Shown here: piece by piece, positions 41,017-50,252 of the stretch
Numbering within the stretch: position 1 is the stretch's first letter
Layout: every line of letters starts with the position of its first letter
Assembly (NCBI RefSeq): GCF_001424835.1
Contig: NZ_LMCQ01000002.1
Span: forward strand, 152,156 to 216,155
Length of the DNA: 64,000 bases
Source of the DNA: Variovorax sp. Root318D1
GTDB taxonomy: Bacteria; Pseudomonadota; Gammaproteobacteria; Burkholderiales; Burkholderiaceae_C
Reading direction: 5' to 3'
Position numbers and translations under genes: made by a program
Notes under the pieces: generated by a model
Told to the model about the DNA's origin: nothing
The model's input: the letters and a program-made list of their open reading frames with translations, nothing else
The model's database searches: none

Positions 41017-41799
41017 ATGCAACTCAAGGACAAGGTCGCGTACATCACCGGTTCGGCCAGCGGCATCGGCAAGGAAATTGCCATTCTGTTTGCGCGTGAG
41101 GGGGCCAAGGTCGTCATCGCCGACCTCAACAAGCAGGCCGCCGACGCCACCGCGGCCGAACTGCAAGCCACGGGCGCGCAGGCAATCGGCGTGGCGGTCG
41201 ACGTGACCAGCGAAGAGCAGGTCGATGCCTCGGTCGAAGAGGCCGCCAAGGCCTTCGGCGGCATCGACATCCTGATCAGCAATGCCGGCGTGCAGATCGT
41301 CCATCCGGTCGAGGAGTTCAGCTTTGCCGATTGGAAGAAGATGCTCGCCATTCACCTCGACGGCGCCTTCCTCACCACCAAGGCGTGCCTCAAGCACATG
41401 TACGCCCAGGGCCGCGGCGGCAGTGTGATCTACATGGGCTCGGTTCATTCCAAAGAGGCGTCGCTGCTGAAGGCGCCTTACGTCACCGCCAAACACGGCC
41501 TCATCGGCCTGGCCAAGACGGTCGCCAAGGAAGGCGCGAAGCACGGCGTGCGCGCCAACGTGATCTGTCCCGGTTTCGTGCGCACGCCACTGGTCGAGAA
41601 GCAGATTCCGGAGCAGGCCAGGACGCTCGGCATTACCGAGGAACAAGTCATCAAGAACGTGATGCTCAAGGAAACGGTCGACGGCGAGTTCACCACCACC
41701 GACGACGTGGCCCGGGTGGCGCTGCTGTTCGCGGCTTTTCCGACCAATGCACTGACCGGCCAGTCGTTGGTCGTGAGCCACGGCTGGTTCATGCAGTAG
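41017..41799 (+). CDS. bdhA: 3-hydroxybutyrate dehydrogenase (SDR)
   Basis: 260-residue short-chain dehydrogenase. NAD-binding [10 protein letters not shown] at 11-20, catalytic Tyr155 and Lys159 (YVTAK), Ser in MGSVHS, and a C-terminal HGWFMQ typical of bacterial D-3-hydroxybutyrate dehydrogenases, which end in Gln and place it near the active site. Converts 3-hydroxybutyrate to acetoacetate. Gene 75 bases after the patatin gene; CGAGGA ribosome site. Confidence 0.92.
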   Translation: MQLKDKVAYITGSASGIGKEIAILFAREGAKVVIADLNKQAADATAAELQATGAQAIGVAVDVTSEEQVDASVEEAAKAFGGIDILISNAGVQIVHPVEEFSFADWKKMLAIHLDGAFLTTKACLKHMYAQGRGGSVIYMGSVHSKEASLLKAPYVTAKHGLIGLAKTVAKEGAKHGVRANVICPGFVRTPLVEKQIPEQARTLGITEEQVIKNVMLKETVDGEFTTTDDVARVALLFAAFPTNALTGQSLVVSHGWFMQ

Positions 41800-41898
41800 C
41801 AGTAACGGAAAGCGCACCCGCTTCGGACGGGACACGATGGTTCACCCTAATGTCTCTGGTGAGCGAACTGTGAGAAAAACCTTTCTTGCAGTTCAATC

Positions 41899-41912
41899 GT
41901 CATACCAATGAC
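41899..41912. promoter_or_regulatory. Inverted repeat before tctC
   Basis: GTCAT/ATGAC arms with a 4-base ACCA spacer, 22 bases before the tctC ATG. Its half-site ATGAC(A) resembles the TGACA half-site before the patatin gene, with a different spacing. Confidence 0.35.
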
Positions 41913-41933
41913 ATTTGCAAGGAGACAAAGACC

Positions 41934-42941
41934 ATGCGTGTTCCTTCAGCCCGCTTCTTTTCGCGACGCTCTTTCGTGGCCCATGCCGCAGCTGTGGCTG
42001 CGGGGCTCGCCATGTTCGCGGCGGCGGCGCCCGCGGCTGCCCAGGCTTATCCGAGCCGGCCCGTCACGCTGATCGTTCCGTGGGGTGCAGGCGGCGGCAC
42101 CGATGCCACGGCCCGCATCATCGCGAGCCTGCTCGAAAAGGAGCTCGGCCAGCCATTCACGGTCGTCAACCGCACGGGCGGCAACGGCGTGGTCGGCCAC
42201 GCGGCCATTGCCGCCGCGCCGCCCGATGGCTACACCATCGGCATGGCGACAGTCGAGATCGGCATGATGCATTGGCAGGGGCTGACTCAGCTCACGAGCA
42301 CGTCGTACACCCCTATCGGCCTTGCCAACATCGACCCGGCCGGCATCCAGGTGCGCGCCGATGCACCCTACAAGACCGTGGCCGAACTGCTCGCGGCCAT
42401 CAAGGCCAGCCCCGGCAAGCTGAAGGCCTCGGGTACGGGCCAGGGCGGCATCTGGCACCTGGCCATTGCGGGCCTCTTGCGCGACCAGAAGATCGATCCC
42501 GCGGCCGTGCCGTGGGTGCCGAGCAACGGCGCAGCGCCGGGGCTGCAGGACGTGGTGGCCGGCGGTGTCGACATCGCGCCGGTTTCGCTGCCCGAGGCGC
42601 GCTCGCTCATCGATGCCGGCAAGGTCAAGAGCCTTGCCATCATGAGCGACAAGCCTTCGGCGCTGTACCCCAACGTGCCCACGCTCAAGGCCGCCATCGG
42701 CAGCGACTGGTCGATGGCGGCCTGGCGGGGCATTGTTGCGCCCAAGGGTCTTCCGGCCGACGTGCGCGACAAGCTCGCGGGCGCCCTCAAGAAGGTGGTG
42801 GCAAGCAAGGAGTACACCGACTTCATGGCTTCGCGCGGCTTTGGCGTGATCTATGCGGGCCCCGACGACTTCGCCGCCTACATGGCCAAGTCCGATGCCG
42901 AGCTCGGCGCAACCATGAAGGCCGTGGGTATCGTCAAGTGA
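41934..42941 (+). CDS. Tripartite tricarboxylate transporter substrate-binding protein (TctC/BugT family)
   Basis: 335 residues. Signal peptide (RRSFVAHAAAVAAGLAMF, cleavage after AAAQA near residue 37), then the Bug fold opening YPSRPVTLIVPWGAGGGTD. Periplasmic receptor for a carboxylate. AAGGAGAC site before the ATG. First gene of a complete tctCBA set; substrate probably an organic acid, with 3-hydroxybutyrate suggested by the neighbours only. Confidence 0.93.
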   Translation: MRVPSARFFSRRSFVAHAAAVAAGLAMFAAAAPAAAQAYPSRPVTLIVPWGAGGGTDATARIIASLLEKELGQPFTVVNRTGGNGVVGHAAIAAAPPDGYTIGMATVEIGMMHWQGLTQLTSTSYTPIGLANIDPAGIQVRADAPYKTVAELLAAIKASPGKLKASGTGQGGIWHLAIAGLLRDQKIDPAAVPWVPSNGAAPGLQDVVAGGVDIAPVSLPEARSLIDAGKVKSLAIMSDKPSALYPNVPTLKAAIGSDWSMAAWRGIVAPKGLPADVRDKLAGALKKVVASKEYTDFMASRGFGVIYAGPDDFAAYMAKSDAELGATMKAVGIVK

Positions 42942-42984
42942 GCGCCGCGCGGCGTGCGTGCGAGCCCGGCGAGGGGGCTGCGCA

Positions 42985-43458
42985 ATGAAGTTCAACGACG
43001 CGGTCTTCGGGCTGATTCTGCTGGTGCTCGGCGCGCTGGTGCTGGCCGTTGTGCGCAGCTATCCAGGCATACCAGGCCAGCAGGTCGGGCCGGCGCTTTT
43101 TCCGGGGCTGATTGCAGTGGGGCTGTGCGTCTGCGGCGCCATGCTGCTGGTCAAGGGCTGGCGAGAGCGGCATGCCGCAGCATGGGTGCGGCTTGGCGAC
43201 TGGGCCGCTTCGCCGCGTCACGTGCTGTCGGCCGCGCTGGTGATCGGCGCGGTGCTGTTCTACATCTTTGCCTCGGAGCGGCTCGGCTTCTTGCCGACCG
43301 CGGCGATTTCGCTGCTGGCGCTGATGCTTGCCATGCGCGTGCCGGCGGGCCGCGCGGTGCTGGTTGCGCTCATTGCCTCGCTGCTCATCCATGCTGCGTT
43401 CTACAAGCTGCTGCGCGTTCCTCTTCCCTGGGGTGTGCTGACGCCCGTTGCCTGGTAA
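42985..43458 (+). CDS. Tripartite tricarboxylate transporter small membrane subunit (TctB)
   Basis: 157 residues, four predicted helices. TctB features include FNDAVFGLILLVLG at the start and GQQVGPALFPGLIA at about 40-50. GAGGGGG ribosome site. It lies between tctC (43 bases) and tctA (15 bases). Confidence 0.9.
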   Translation: MKFNDAVFGLILLVLGALVLAVVRSYPGIPGQQVGPALFPGLIAVGLCVCGAMLLVKGWRERHAAAWVRLGDWAASPRHVLSAALVIGAVLFYIFASERLGFLPTAAISLLALMLAMRVPAGRAVLVALIASLLIHAAFYKLLRVPLPWGVLTPVAW

Positions 43459-43473
43459 CCGGGGCCCATATTC

Positions 43474-44979
43474 ATGTCGGCAGCACTCTTGCAGGCTTTC
43501 TCGATGGTCTTCGAGCCGTACACCATCCTCGTGATGGTGCTGGCCTCACTCTATGGCCTGTTCGTTGGCGCGGTACCGGGGTTGTCGGCGACCATGGCAG
43601 TTGCGCTGCTGGTGCCGGTCACTTTTTTCATGCCGCCCATTCCGGCCATCGCGGCCATGGTGACGGCCACTGCAATGGCCATCTTCTCGGGCGACATTCC
43701 CGGCTGCCTGCTGCGCATTCCGGGCACACCCGCATCGGCCGCCTATACCGACGAAGCCTTTGCAATGACGCGCAAAGGCATGGCCGAAACCGCACTCGGC
43801 GCGGGGCTGGTGTTCTCCGCCGTGGGCGGGCTTTTCGGCACGGTGGTGCTCATCGTGGCGGCGCCTGCGCTGGCCGACTTTGCGCTCAATTTCAGTTCCT
43901 TCGAGTACTTCTGGCTCGTGCTGCTGGGGCTGACCTGCGCGGTGTTCATTACTTCGGACCGGCCGCTCAAGGGCATGGTCACACTGCTGCTCGGCCTGCT
44001 GGTGGCTTGCGTGGGGCTTGGCAACCCGGCGGGCTTTCCGCGCTTCACTTTCGGCAATGCCGAGATGACGGGCGGCATCGGCATGATCCCGATGATGATC
44101 GGCATGTTTGCCATCTCGGAGGTGATCCGCTTCGCCGTCGATACGCTGCCGCCGGGCGAGATCGTGGTCGAGAAAGTGGGCCGCGTGCTCTCGGGCCAAT
44201 GGGCGTTGGCGAAGAAGTACCCGGTGCAGATATTGCGCGGCAGCGTGCTGGGCACGGCGGTTGGCGCGCTGCCGGGCGCGGGCGCCGACATTGCGGCTTG
44301 GATGTCGTATGCCATGAGCAAGAAATTCTCGAAGGAACCCGAGAAGTTTGGCACTGGCCATGTCGAAGGCATTGTGGAGTCGGGTTCGGCCAATAACAGC
44401 GCGCTGGCCGGCGCGTGGATTCCGGCGCTGGTGTTCGGCATTCCCGGCGACTCGATCACGGCCATCGTGATTGGCGTGCTCTACATGAAGAACCTGAATC
44501 CGGGGCCGACCCTGTTCACCACGAACCCGCAGAACATCTACGCGGTGTTCATGCTGTTCATCATTGCCAACATCATCATGATTCCGCTCGGCATCCTGTG
44601 CATCAAGGTGTCCAAGCGCATCCTGCGGGTGCCGCGCAACGTGCTGATGCCGCTCATCCTGCTGTTCTGCATCGTCGGCGCATTTGCCATCAACAATTCA
44701 CTGTTCGACGTGGGCGTGATGCTCGCGGCCGGTATCGTGGCCTATCTGCTCGAGGAGAACGGTTTCCCCATCGCGCCCGCCATCCTTGGCGTGGTGCTCG
44801 GCGGCATGCTCGAGGAGAACTTCATCACCTCGATGATCAAGTCCGACGGCAACCTGGCGGGCTTCGTGTCGCGGCCCATTGCCGCATCGCTGGCCGTGGT
44901 GGTGCTGCTGGTGTGGCTCGCGCCCTTGCTCCGAAAGCTGTGGGTAAGAAGCCGGCGCGCCGCGTCTACTGCAGCTTGA
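43474..44979 (+). CDS. Tripartite tricarboxylate transporter large membrane subunit (TctA)
   Basis: 501 residues, about 11-12 helices. TctA signatures are GAVPGLSATMAVALLVP near residues 30-46 and GALPGAGADIAAWMSY near 264-279; a repeat-like SANNSALAGAWIPALVFGIPGD follows, in two overlapping parts. Cation-coupled uptake channel subunit. Its last 14 bases overlap the convergent MarR-GNAT gene. Confidence 0.95.
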   Translation: MSAALLQAFSMVFEPYTILVMVLASLYGLFVGAVPGLSATMAVALLVPVTFFMPPIPAIAAMVTATAMAIFSGDIPGCLLRIPGTPASAAYTDEAFAMTRKGMAETALGAGLVFSAVGGLFGTVVLIVAAPALADFALNFSSFEYFWLVLLGLTCAVFITSDRPLKGMVTLLLGLLVACVGLGNPAGFPRFTFGNAEMTGGIGMIPMMIGMFAISEVIRFAVDTLPPGEIVVEKVGRVLSGQWALAKKYPVQILRGSVLGTAVGALPGAGADIAAWMSYAMSKKFSKEPEKFGTGHVEGIVESGSANNSALAGAWIPALVFGIPGDSITAIVIGVLYMKNLNPGPTLFTTNPQNIYAVFMLFIIANIIMIPLGILCIKVSKRILRVPRNVLMPLILLFCIVGAFAINNSLFDVGVMLAAGIVAYLLEENGFPIAPAILGVVLGGMLEENFITSMIKSDGNLAGFVSRPIAASLAVVVLLVWLAPLLRKLWVRSRRAASTAA

Positions 44980-45928
44980 GGGACCAGGTCTCGCCCACGA
45001 GTTGCTGGCCGAAGCCTTCGTAGGGCTCGGACTTGTCCAGCTTGAAGCCGCGCTTGGCATAGATGGCGCGGGCGGCATCGAGGCAGCTGTTGGTCCAGAG
45101 CACCATCTTCCGGTAGCCCTTGGCGCGTGCGAAGGCAATGCATTCATCGGTGAGGCGGCCGCCCAGCCCCAGGCCGCGTGCCGAGGGCGCAAGCAGCAGC
45201 AGCCGCAGTTGAGCCGTGGTGGCCGATTTGCGCACCACGAAGATCGCGCCCACCCGTTCGCCGTCGAGCTCCGCAATCCAGCACTTCTCCCACGCCGGCT
45301 GGAACTTGCGGACGAACTGGGCCACGATTTCGGCCACCAGGGCCTCGAACTCGCTGTTCCAGCCGTATTCGCGCGCATACAGCTCGCCGTGCTGCTGCAC
45401 CACCCAGCCCATGTCGCCGGGCACGGGATCGCGCAGCAACACGGTGCGGGTGCGTGCCGCAGGGGCGGCGGCCGGATCGAGCAGGCGCTCGATGCGCGCC
45501 ATGGCATCGACCACCTGCTGGCGGGCGTGCGGCGGCAAGGGGGAGAGCAGGGCAGCCGCCTCGTCGCGCGACTTTTGTTGCAGCGGCGCAAATGTGGCAT
45601 GGCCCGCTTCGGTAAGGCGCAGCACGCTTTGCCGCGCGTCGCGGGCATGGGGCTGCCGCGTGAGCCAGCCCTCGGCTTCGAAGCGGCGCAGGATGCGGCT
45701 CAAGTAGCCGGCGTCGAGCCGCAAGTCGCGCCCGATCTCGCTCGCCACGGGCGTTTGCCGGTGGGCCAGCTCGTACAGCACGCGGACATCGGTCAGCGAC
45801 ATGTTGCTGCCAAGGTACGGGTCGAGCACGCCGATTCGGCTTGTATAGAAGCGGTTGAACTGCCTGATAGCCTTGACGGCGGCGGCATCGGGAGTGGCCA
45901 GGTTGCTCGGCATGATTGCCATTGTCAT
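44966..45928 (-). CDS. MarR-type regulator fused to GNAT acetyltransferase
   Basis: 320 residues. The N-terminal winged helix (about 10-150) contains VASEIGRDLRLDAGYLSRIL and the wing RDARQSVLRLT. The C-terminal GNAT domain (about 155-315) contains LLAPSARGLGLGGRLTDECI (acetyl-CoA loop). Such MarR-GNAT fusions form a known architecture. Start chosen at the ATG 45928; ATGs at 45922 and 45913 and a TTG at 45949 are possible. Likely regulator of the convergent tct genes or of its own promoter, where TTAATTAA (45950-45957) occurs. Confidence 0.87.
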   Translation of the reverse strand: MTMAIMPSNLATPDAAAVKAIRQFNRFYTSRIGVLDPYLGSNMSLTDVRVLYELAHRQTPVASEIGRDLRLDAGYLSRILRRFEAEGWLTRQPHARDARQSVLRLTEAGHATFAPLQQKSRDEAAALLSPLPPHARQQVVDAMARIERLLDPAAAPAARTRTVLLRDPVPGDMGWVVQQHGELYAREYGWNSEFEALVAEIVAQFVRKFQPAWEKCWIAELDGERVGAIFVVRKSATTAQLRLLLLAPSARGLGLGGRLTDECIAFARAKGYRKMVLWTNSCLDAARAIYAKRGFKLDKSEPYEGFGQQLVGETWSLKLQ

Positions 45929-45991
45929 GTTGATGATTGACTTTGGCAATTAATTAAAGGCCTTGCTCCGGTCGCGCCAACGACGCTGGAC

Positions 45992-46020
45992 GCGACAGAA
46001 GTGATGGAAAACCCTAAAAT
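45992..46020 (+). promoter_or_regulatory. Candidate sigma-70 promoter for the YgiQ gene
   Basis: GCGACA (45992-45997) and TAAAAT (46015-46020) with a 17-base spacer, 56 bases before the ATG. Confidence 0.45.
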
Positions 46021-46076
46021 CGTGGGTTGCCCACTGCTGCGCCGAGCCCGCCAAGCCGCGCTGCCATATCCCACTG

Positions 46077-48455
46077 ATGAACGCCCCCGTCGACGTCTCC
46101 TTTTTTGCGCGTGCCGCCAAGCCGCTGACCAGCTACCGCAAGTACTGGGCGGCCCGTTTCGGCACGGCCAAATTCTTGCCGACCACACGCAAGGAAATGG
46201 ACGCGCTCGGCTGGGACAGCTGCGACATCATCGTGGTGACGGGCGACGCCTACGTCGACCACCCGAGCTTCGGCATGGCCGTGATCGGCCGCATGCTCGA
46301 GGCGCAGGGCTTCCGCGTGGGCATCATCGCCCAGCCGGACTGGCAGAGCGCCGAGCCCTTCAAGGCGCTGGGCAAGCCGAACCTGTTCTTCGGCGTGACC
46401 GCCGGCAACATGGATTCGATGATCAACCGCTACACGGCGGACCGGAAGATCCGCAGCGACGACGCCTACACGCCCGGCGACGTCGGCGGCTCGCGGCCCG
46501 ACCGCGCGGCCATCGTGTATTCGCAGCGCTGCAAGGAAGCCTGGAACGACGTGCCGATCATTCTCGGCGGCATCGAAGGGTCGCTGCGCCGCATTGCCCA
46601 CTACGACTACTGGCAGGACAAGGTCCGCCGCTCGATCGTGGTCGATTCGAAGTGCGACCTGCTGCTGTACGGCAACGCCGAGCGCGCCATCGTCGAAATC
46701 GCGCACCGACTGGCGGCCCGCGAAGCGGTGCACGAAATCACCGATGTGCGCGGCACCGCGTTCGTGCGCCGCGAAACACCCGAAGACTGGTTCGAGATCA
46801 ACTCGACCAGCGTGGACGAGCCCGGCCGCGTCGAGGCGCACGTCAACCCCTACCTGATGGTGTCGGAGCAGGCCAAGGCCAATGGCGCCACCTGCGCGAA
46901 GGAAGACGAAGCCCAGGCCGTGGCGCAAGCCGCCGAAGCCGGCGCCGCGGTGAACCCGGTGAATCCGGCGATCAAGCCGCTGACTTTCATGCCGAACCCC
47001 GCGCTCGCGCAGCGCACCAGAATCAAGGTGCCGCCGCGCGACCGCAGCGTGATCCGCCTGCCTTCGTACGAGCAGGTGCGCGCCGATCCGGTGCTCTATG
47101 CCCACGCCAACCGCGTGCTGCACCTCGAGACCAACCCCGGCAACGCCCGCGCGCTGGTGCAGGCGCACGGCGAGGGCACCACGGCGCGCGACGTGTGGAT
47201 CAATCCGCCGCCCATTCCGCTCACCACGGCCGAGATGGACCACGTGTTCGACCTGGCCTATGCGCGCAGCCCGCATCCGCGCTACGCCGACGAAAACGGC
47301 AGCCACGACGGCGCCACCAAGATCCCCGCGTGGGAAATGATCCGCTTCAGCGTGAACATCATGCGCGGCTGCTTCGGCGGCTGCACCTTCTGCTCGATTA
47401 CCGAGCACGAGGGCCGCATCATCCAGAGCCGCTCGGAAGAATCGATCATCAAGGAAGTCGAGGCCATTCGCGACAGCGTGAGCGGCTTCACCGGCACCAT
47501 TTCGGACCTGGGCGGGCCCACGGCCAACATGTACCGGCTCGGTTGCAAGAGCCCCGAGATCGAGTCGGCGTGCCGCAAGCCCAGCTGCGTGTACCCCGGC
47601 ATCTGCCCGAACCTTGGCACCAACCACGATCCGCTCATCAAGATCTACCGCCGGGCGCGTGCGCTCAAGGGCATCAAGAAGATCCTGATCGGCTCGGGCC
47701 TGCGCTACGACCTGGCCGTGCAGTCGCCCGAGTACGTGAAGGAGCTGGTGCAGCACCACGTCGGCGGTTATCTGAAGATCGCGCCCGAGCACACCGAGCA
47801 GGGCCCGCTCACCAAGATGATGAAGCCCGGCATCGGCAGCTACGACAAGTTCAAGCAGATGTTCGAGAAGTTCTCGGCCGAGGCGGGCAAGAAGCAGTAC
47901 CTCATTCCGTACTTCATCGCCGCGCATCCGGGCACCAGCGACGAGGACATGATGAACCTCGCGATCTGGCTCAAGAAGAACGGTTTCCGCGCCGACCAGG
48001 TGCAAACCTTCTACCCGAGCCCGATGGCCACGGCCACGACGATGTACCACACCAACAAGAACCCGCTGCGCAAGATCACGCGCGAAAGCGAGACGGTGGA
48101 CATCGTGCGCGGCGACAAGCGCCGCCGCCTGCACAAGGCCTTCCTGCGCTACCACGACGCCAACAACTGGCCTCTGCTGCGCGAGGCCTTGAAGAGCATG
48201 GGCCGCGCCGACCTGATCGGCAACGGCAAGCACCACCTGATCCCGACGTGGCAGCCGCTAACCGACGGCGGCTACACGAGCGCGCGGCGCAAGAACTCGA
48301 CCAGCGCGCCGGCTGTCGCGACGAAGGCATCGGCGCCGGTCAGGCTGGCACCGGTGAAGCCGTCCAAGGGCCGCATCCTCACGCAGCACACCGGCCTGCC
48401 GCCGCGGGACAATGGCAGCAAGCCGATCGGCAAGCCCTCGCGCAAGGTGCGCTGA
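46077..48455 (+). CDS. YgiQ-family radical SAM protein
   Basis: 792 residues. An N-terminal UPF0313 domain ([29 protein letters not shown]) precedes the radical SAM core with cluster cysteines 432, 436 and 439 (CFGGCTFC). The C-terminal extension continues to about 720 (PKSGRPS-type part less clear) and ends in a basic tail. The reaction of this widespread family is unknown. No Shine-Dalgarno is visible before the ATG. Confidence 0.92.
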   Translation: MNAPVDVSFFARAAKPLTSYRKYWAARFGTAKFLPTTRKEMDALGWDSCDIIVVTGDAYVDHPSFGMAVIGRMLEAQGFRVGIIAQPDWQSAEPFKALGKPNLFFGVTAGNMDSMINRYTADRKIRSDDAYTPGDVGGSRPDRAAIVYSQRCKEAWNDVPIILGGIEGSLRRIAHYDYWQDKVRRSIVVDSKCDLLLYGNAERAIVEIAHRLAAREAVHEITDVRGTAFVRRETPEDWFEINSTSVDEPGRVEAHVNPYLMVSEQAKANGATCAKEDEAQAVAQAAEAGAAVNPVNPAIKPLTFMPNPALAQRTRIKVPPRDRSVIRLPSYEQVRADPVLYAHANRVLHLETNPGNARALVQAHGEGTTARDVWINPPPIPLTTAEMDHVFDLAYARSPHPRYADENGSHDGATKIPAWEMIRFSVNIMRGCFGGCTFCSITEHEGRIIQSRSEESIIKEVEAIRDSVSGFTGTISDLGGPTANMYRLGCKSPEIESACRKPSCVYPGICPNLGTNHDPLIKIYRRARALKGIKKILIGSGLRYDLAVQSPEYVKELVQHHVGGYLKIAPEHTEQGPLTKMMKPGIGSYDKFKQMFEKFSAEAGKKQYLIPYFIAAHPGTSDEDMMNLAIWLKKNGFRADQVQTFYPSPMATATTMYHTNKNPLRKITRESETVDIVRGDKRRRLHKAFLRYHDANNWPLLREALKSMGRADLIGNGKHHLIPTWQPLTDGGYTSARRKNSTSAPAVATKASAPVRLAPVKPSKGRILTQHTGLPPRDNGSKPIGKPSRKVR

Positions 48456-48464
48456 GCGGGGGGC

Positions 48465-49139
48465 CTAACGCCAGAGCGCTGGCGAAGCACCCGCCAGCCA
48501 GAAAACCCAAGCCAGCACTGCGGCGCAGTGAACGGCGACTGTGACGCGATATACAGTCAGGAAACTCCGCTTGCTCGACTTGTGGCGCAACACCCTTTGC
48601 GCGGCCCAGGCTCCTGGCCAGCCGCCTGTCAGCGCGAACAGGTGCAGGGTGTTCTCCTTCGTTCGCCAGCGGCCCGTCTGGGCCGCGTTCTTGTCGAGCG
48701 CATAGGCGCAGAAGGTCAGCAAGCTCAACGCTGGAACGACACCGAGCGCCACGGGTGACAAGCGGCCGGACCAGACGGCTGCGCCAAGCAACACACCGTA
48801 GGCCAAGATGAAAAGCACGCCCCACAAAGCAGGTGATTCGGACGCACTCGCGCGACGCGGAGTTGCGCGAGATGCAGGACGGCGGCTGCTGTTGATCGGC
48901 GCAGGGCTCGGTGGCGGCCGCGAGGCACCGGCCGACGTCGCCTGCACGGCCACGGCGCGTGGTCCCTTGCCCCCGACGTGGATCTCTTCGAAGCTCAGGT
49001 CCATGCCGACCTGCGGTTTCAGCTGCCGGTCGCTGAAGTCGCGCAGGTGCACGAACACATCCGCCGACCCGTCCGGGCTGCGGATGAACCCGAAGCCGCG
49101 CTCGGCTTCCCAGCGTACGAGTCGGCCTTGGCGCTTCAT
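48465..49139 (-). CDS. Cold-shock domain / DUF1294 membrane fusion
   Basis: 224 residues: an N-terminal cold-shock OB domain (1-66) with RNP1 GFGFI and RNP2 VFVHL, a basic Pro/Ser linker (70-105), then DUF1294 with about four helices and the CAYALDKNAAQTGRWRT and LTGGWPGAWAAQ motifs. This is a recognised domain combination that tethers an RNA-binding domain to the inner membrane; its function is unknown. Confidence 0.9.
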   Translation of the reverse strand: MKRQGRLVRWEAERGFGFIRSPDGSADVFVHLRDFSDRQLKPQVGMDLSFEEIHVGGKGPRAVAVQATSAGASRPPPSPAPINSSRRPASRATPRRASASESPALWGVLFILAYGVLLGAAVWSGRLSPVALGVVPALSLLTFCAYALDKNAAQTGRWRTKENTLHLFALTGGWPGAWAAQRVLRHKSSKRSFLTVYRVTVAVHCAAVLAWVFWLAGASPALWR

Positions 49140-49247
49140 GATCGGTGGCGAGCAGGGGTGGGGCACATGCGTCCGATTCTCCCTTGCCGCTGACGTGCCT
49201 GGCTTCTGTGCGGCGCACTGATACCACTCGTTGTATGGTGTGGCCCT

Positions 49248-50174
49248 ATGAGCAGTCCCATTTTTCTGCCGGCATCTTGGTTGCGCACCTTGGCAGGGGC
49301 TGTTCTGTTTGCGGCTTCGGCTCATGCCCTGGCGCTGCCATCCGAGCCTGCAGGCAATTCCGCTTCTGCTTCCGCCGCCGCCGATGCCTTGCGCGCCGCG
49401 CATCAGCGCATGAGCGGCAAGCTCGCGCGCAGCAGTTTCGGGCGGCCTATCCAGCTCGATTCGCAAGAGACCCCGACTGGGCTGCAGGGCGACATCCATG
49501 CGGTGGTGGACCATCCGCTGCCTGCGATCAGTGCCGCACTCAAGCAATCGTCTCATTGGTGCGAATTGCTCGCGCTGCACGTCAACAATCGCCGCTGCCG
49601 CACGGGCACGACGCCGCAAGGCCAAGACATGCTGACGCTGTTCGTCGTGCGGCGCTACGACAAGCCGGTGGAGCAGGCCTTTGAGTTGCCTTTCGTTTAT
49701 CGCGTGGCCAGTGCAACGCCGGAGTACCTGTCGGTCGAGATGAACGCGGCCAGCGGCCCGCTGGGCACCAGCAACTACCGCGTCACGCTCGAAGCGGTGG
49801 CGCTCGACGATCGAAGGAGCTTCCTTCATTTCAGCTACAGCTACGACCACAACATGATGGTTCGCATGGCCACGCAGGCCTACCTCGCCACCTTCGGCCG
49901 CGACAAGGTGGGCTTCACCGTGGAGGGCAAAGGCGCGGACGGCCAGCCCGAATACATCCGCGGCCTGCGTGGGCTGGTCGAGCGCAATGCCATGCGCTAC
50001 TTTCTCACTCTGGATGCCTATCTCTCGTCCGGGGCCGGCGCATCCGCCGAGCGGCGGGAGCGTGCCTGGTTCGCAGCCGCCCAGCAGTATCCGCGGCAGC
50101 TGCACGAGATCGACCTGGACACCTATCTGGCGATCAAGCGAGAGGACCGGCAGCGCGACGGCACCGGCCGCTGA
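49248..50174 (+). CDS. Periplasmic protein of unknown function
   Basis: 308 residues with a signal peptide ending near residue 28 (SAHALA). The rest is soluble, mixed alpha/beta, with two cysteines (HWCELLALHVNNRRCR) likely in a disulfide and a C-terminal helical part. No known domain is recognised. Divergent from the cold-shock/DUF1294 gene and 78 bases before the phytase-esterase gene, so possibly secreted with it. Confidence 0.7.
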   Translation: MSSPIFLPASWLRTLAGAVLFAASAHALALPSEPAGNSASASAAADALRAAHQRMSGKLARSSFGRPIQLDSQETPTGLQGDIHAVVDHPLPAISAALKQSSHWCELLALHVNNRRCRTGTTPQGQDMLTLFVVRRYDKPVEQAFELPFVYRVASATPEYLSVEMNAASGPLGTSNYRVTLEAVALDDRRSFLHFSYSYDHNMMVRMATQAYLATFGRDKVGFTVEGKGADGQPEYIRGLRGLVERNAMRYFLTLDAYLSSGAGASAERRERAWFAAAQQYPRQLHEIDLDTYLAIKREDRQRDGTGR

Positions 50175-50252
50175 ATTCACGGGCTTGTCACATGCCGCGG
50201 CGCTAATCGCCGGGCCTGTACCTGTTGTGCAGGTGCACGACAAGGACAAGCA

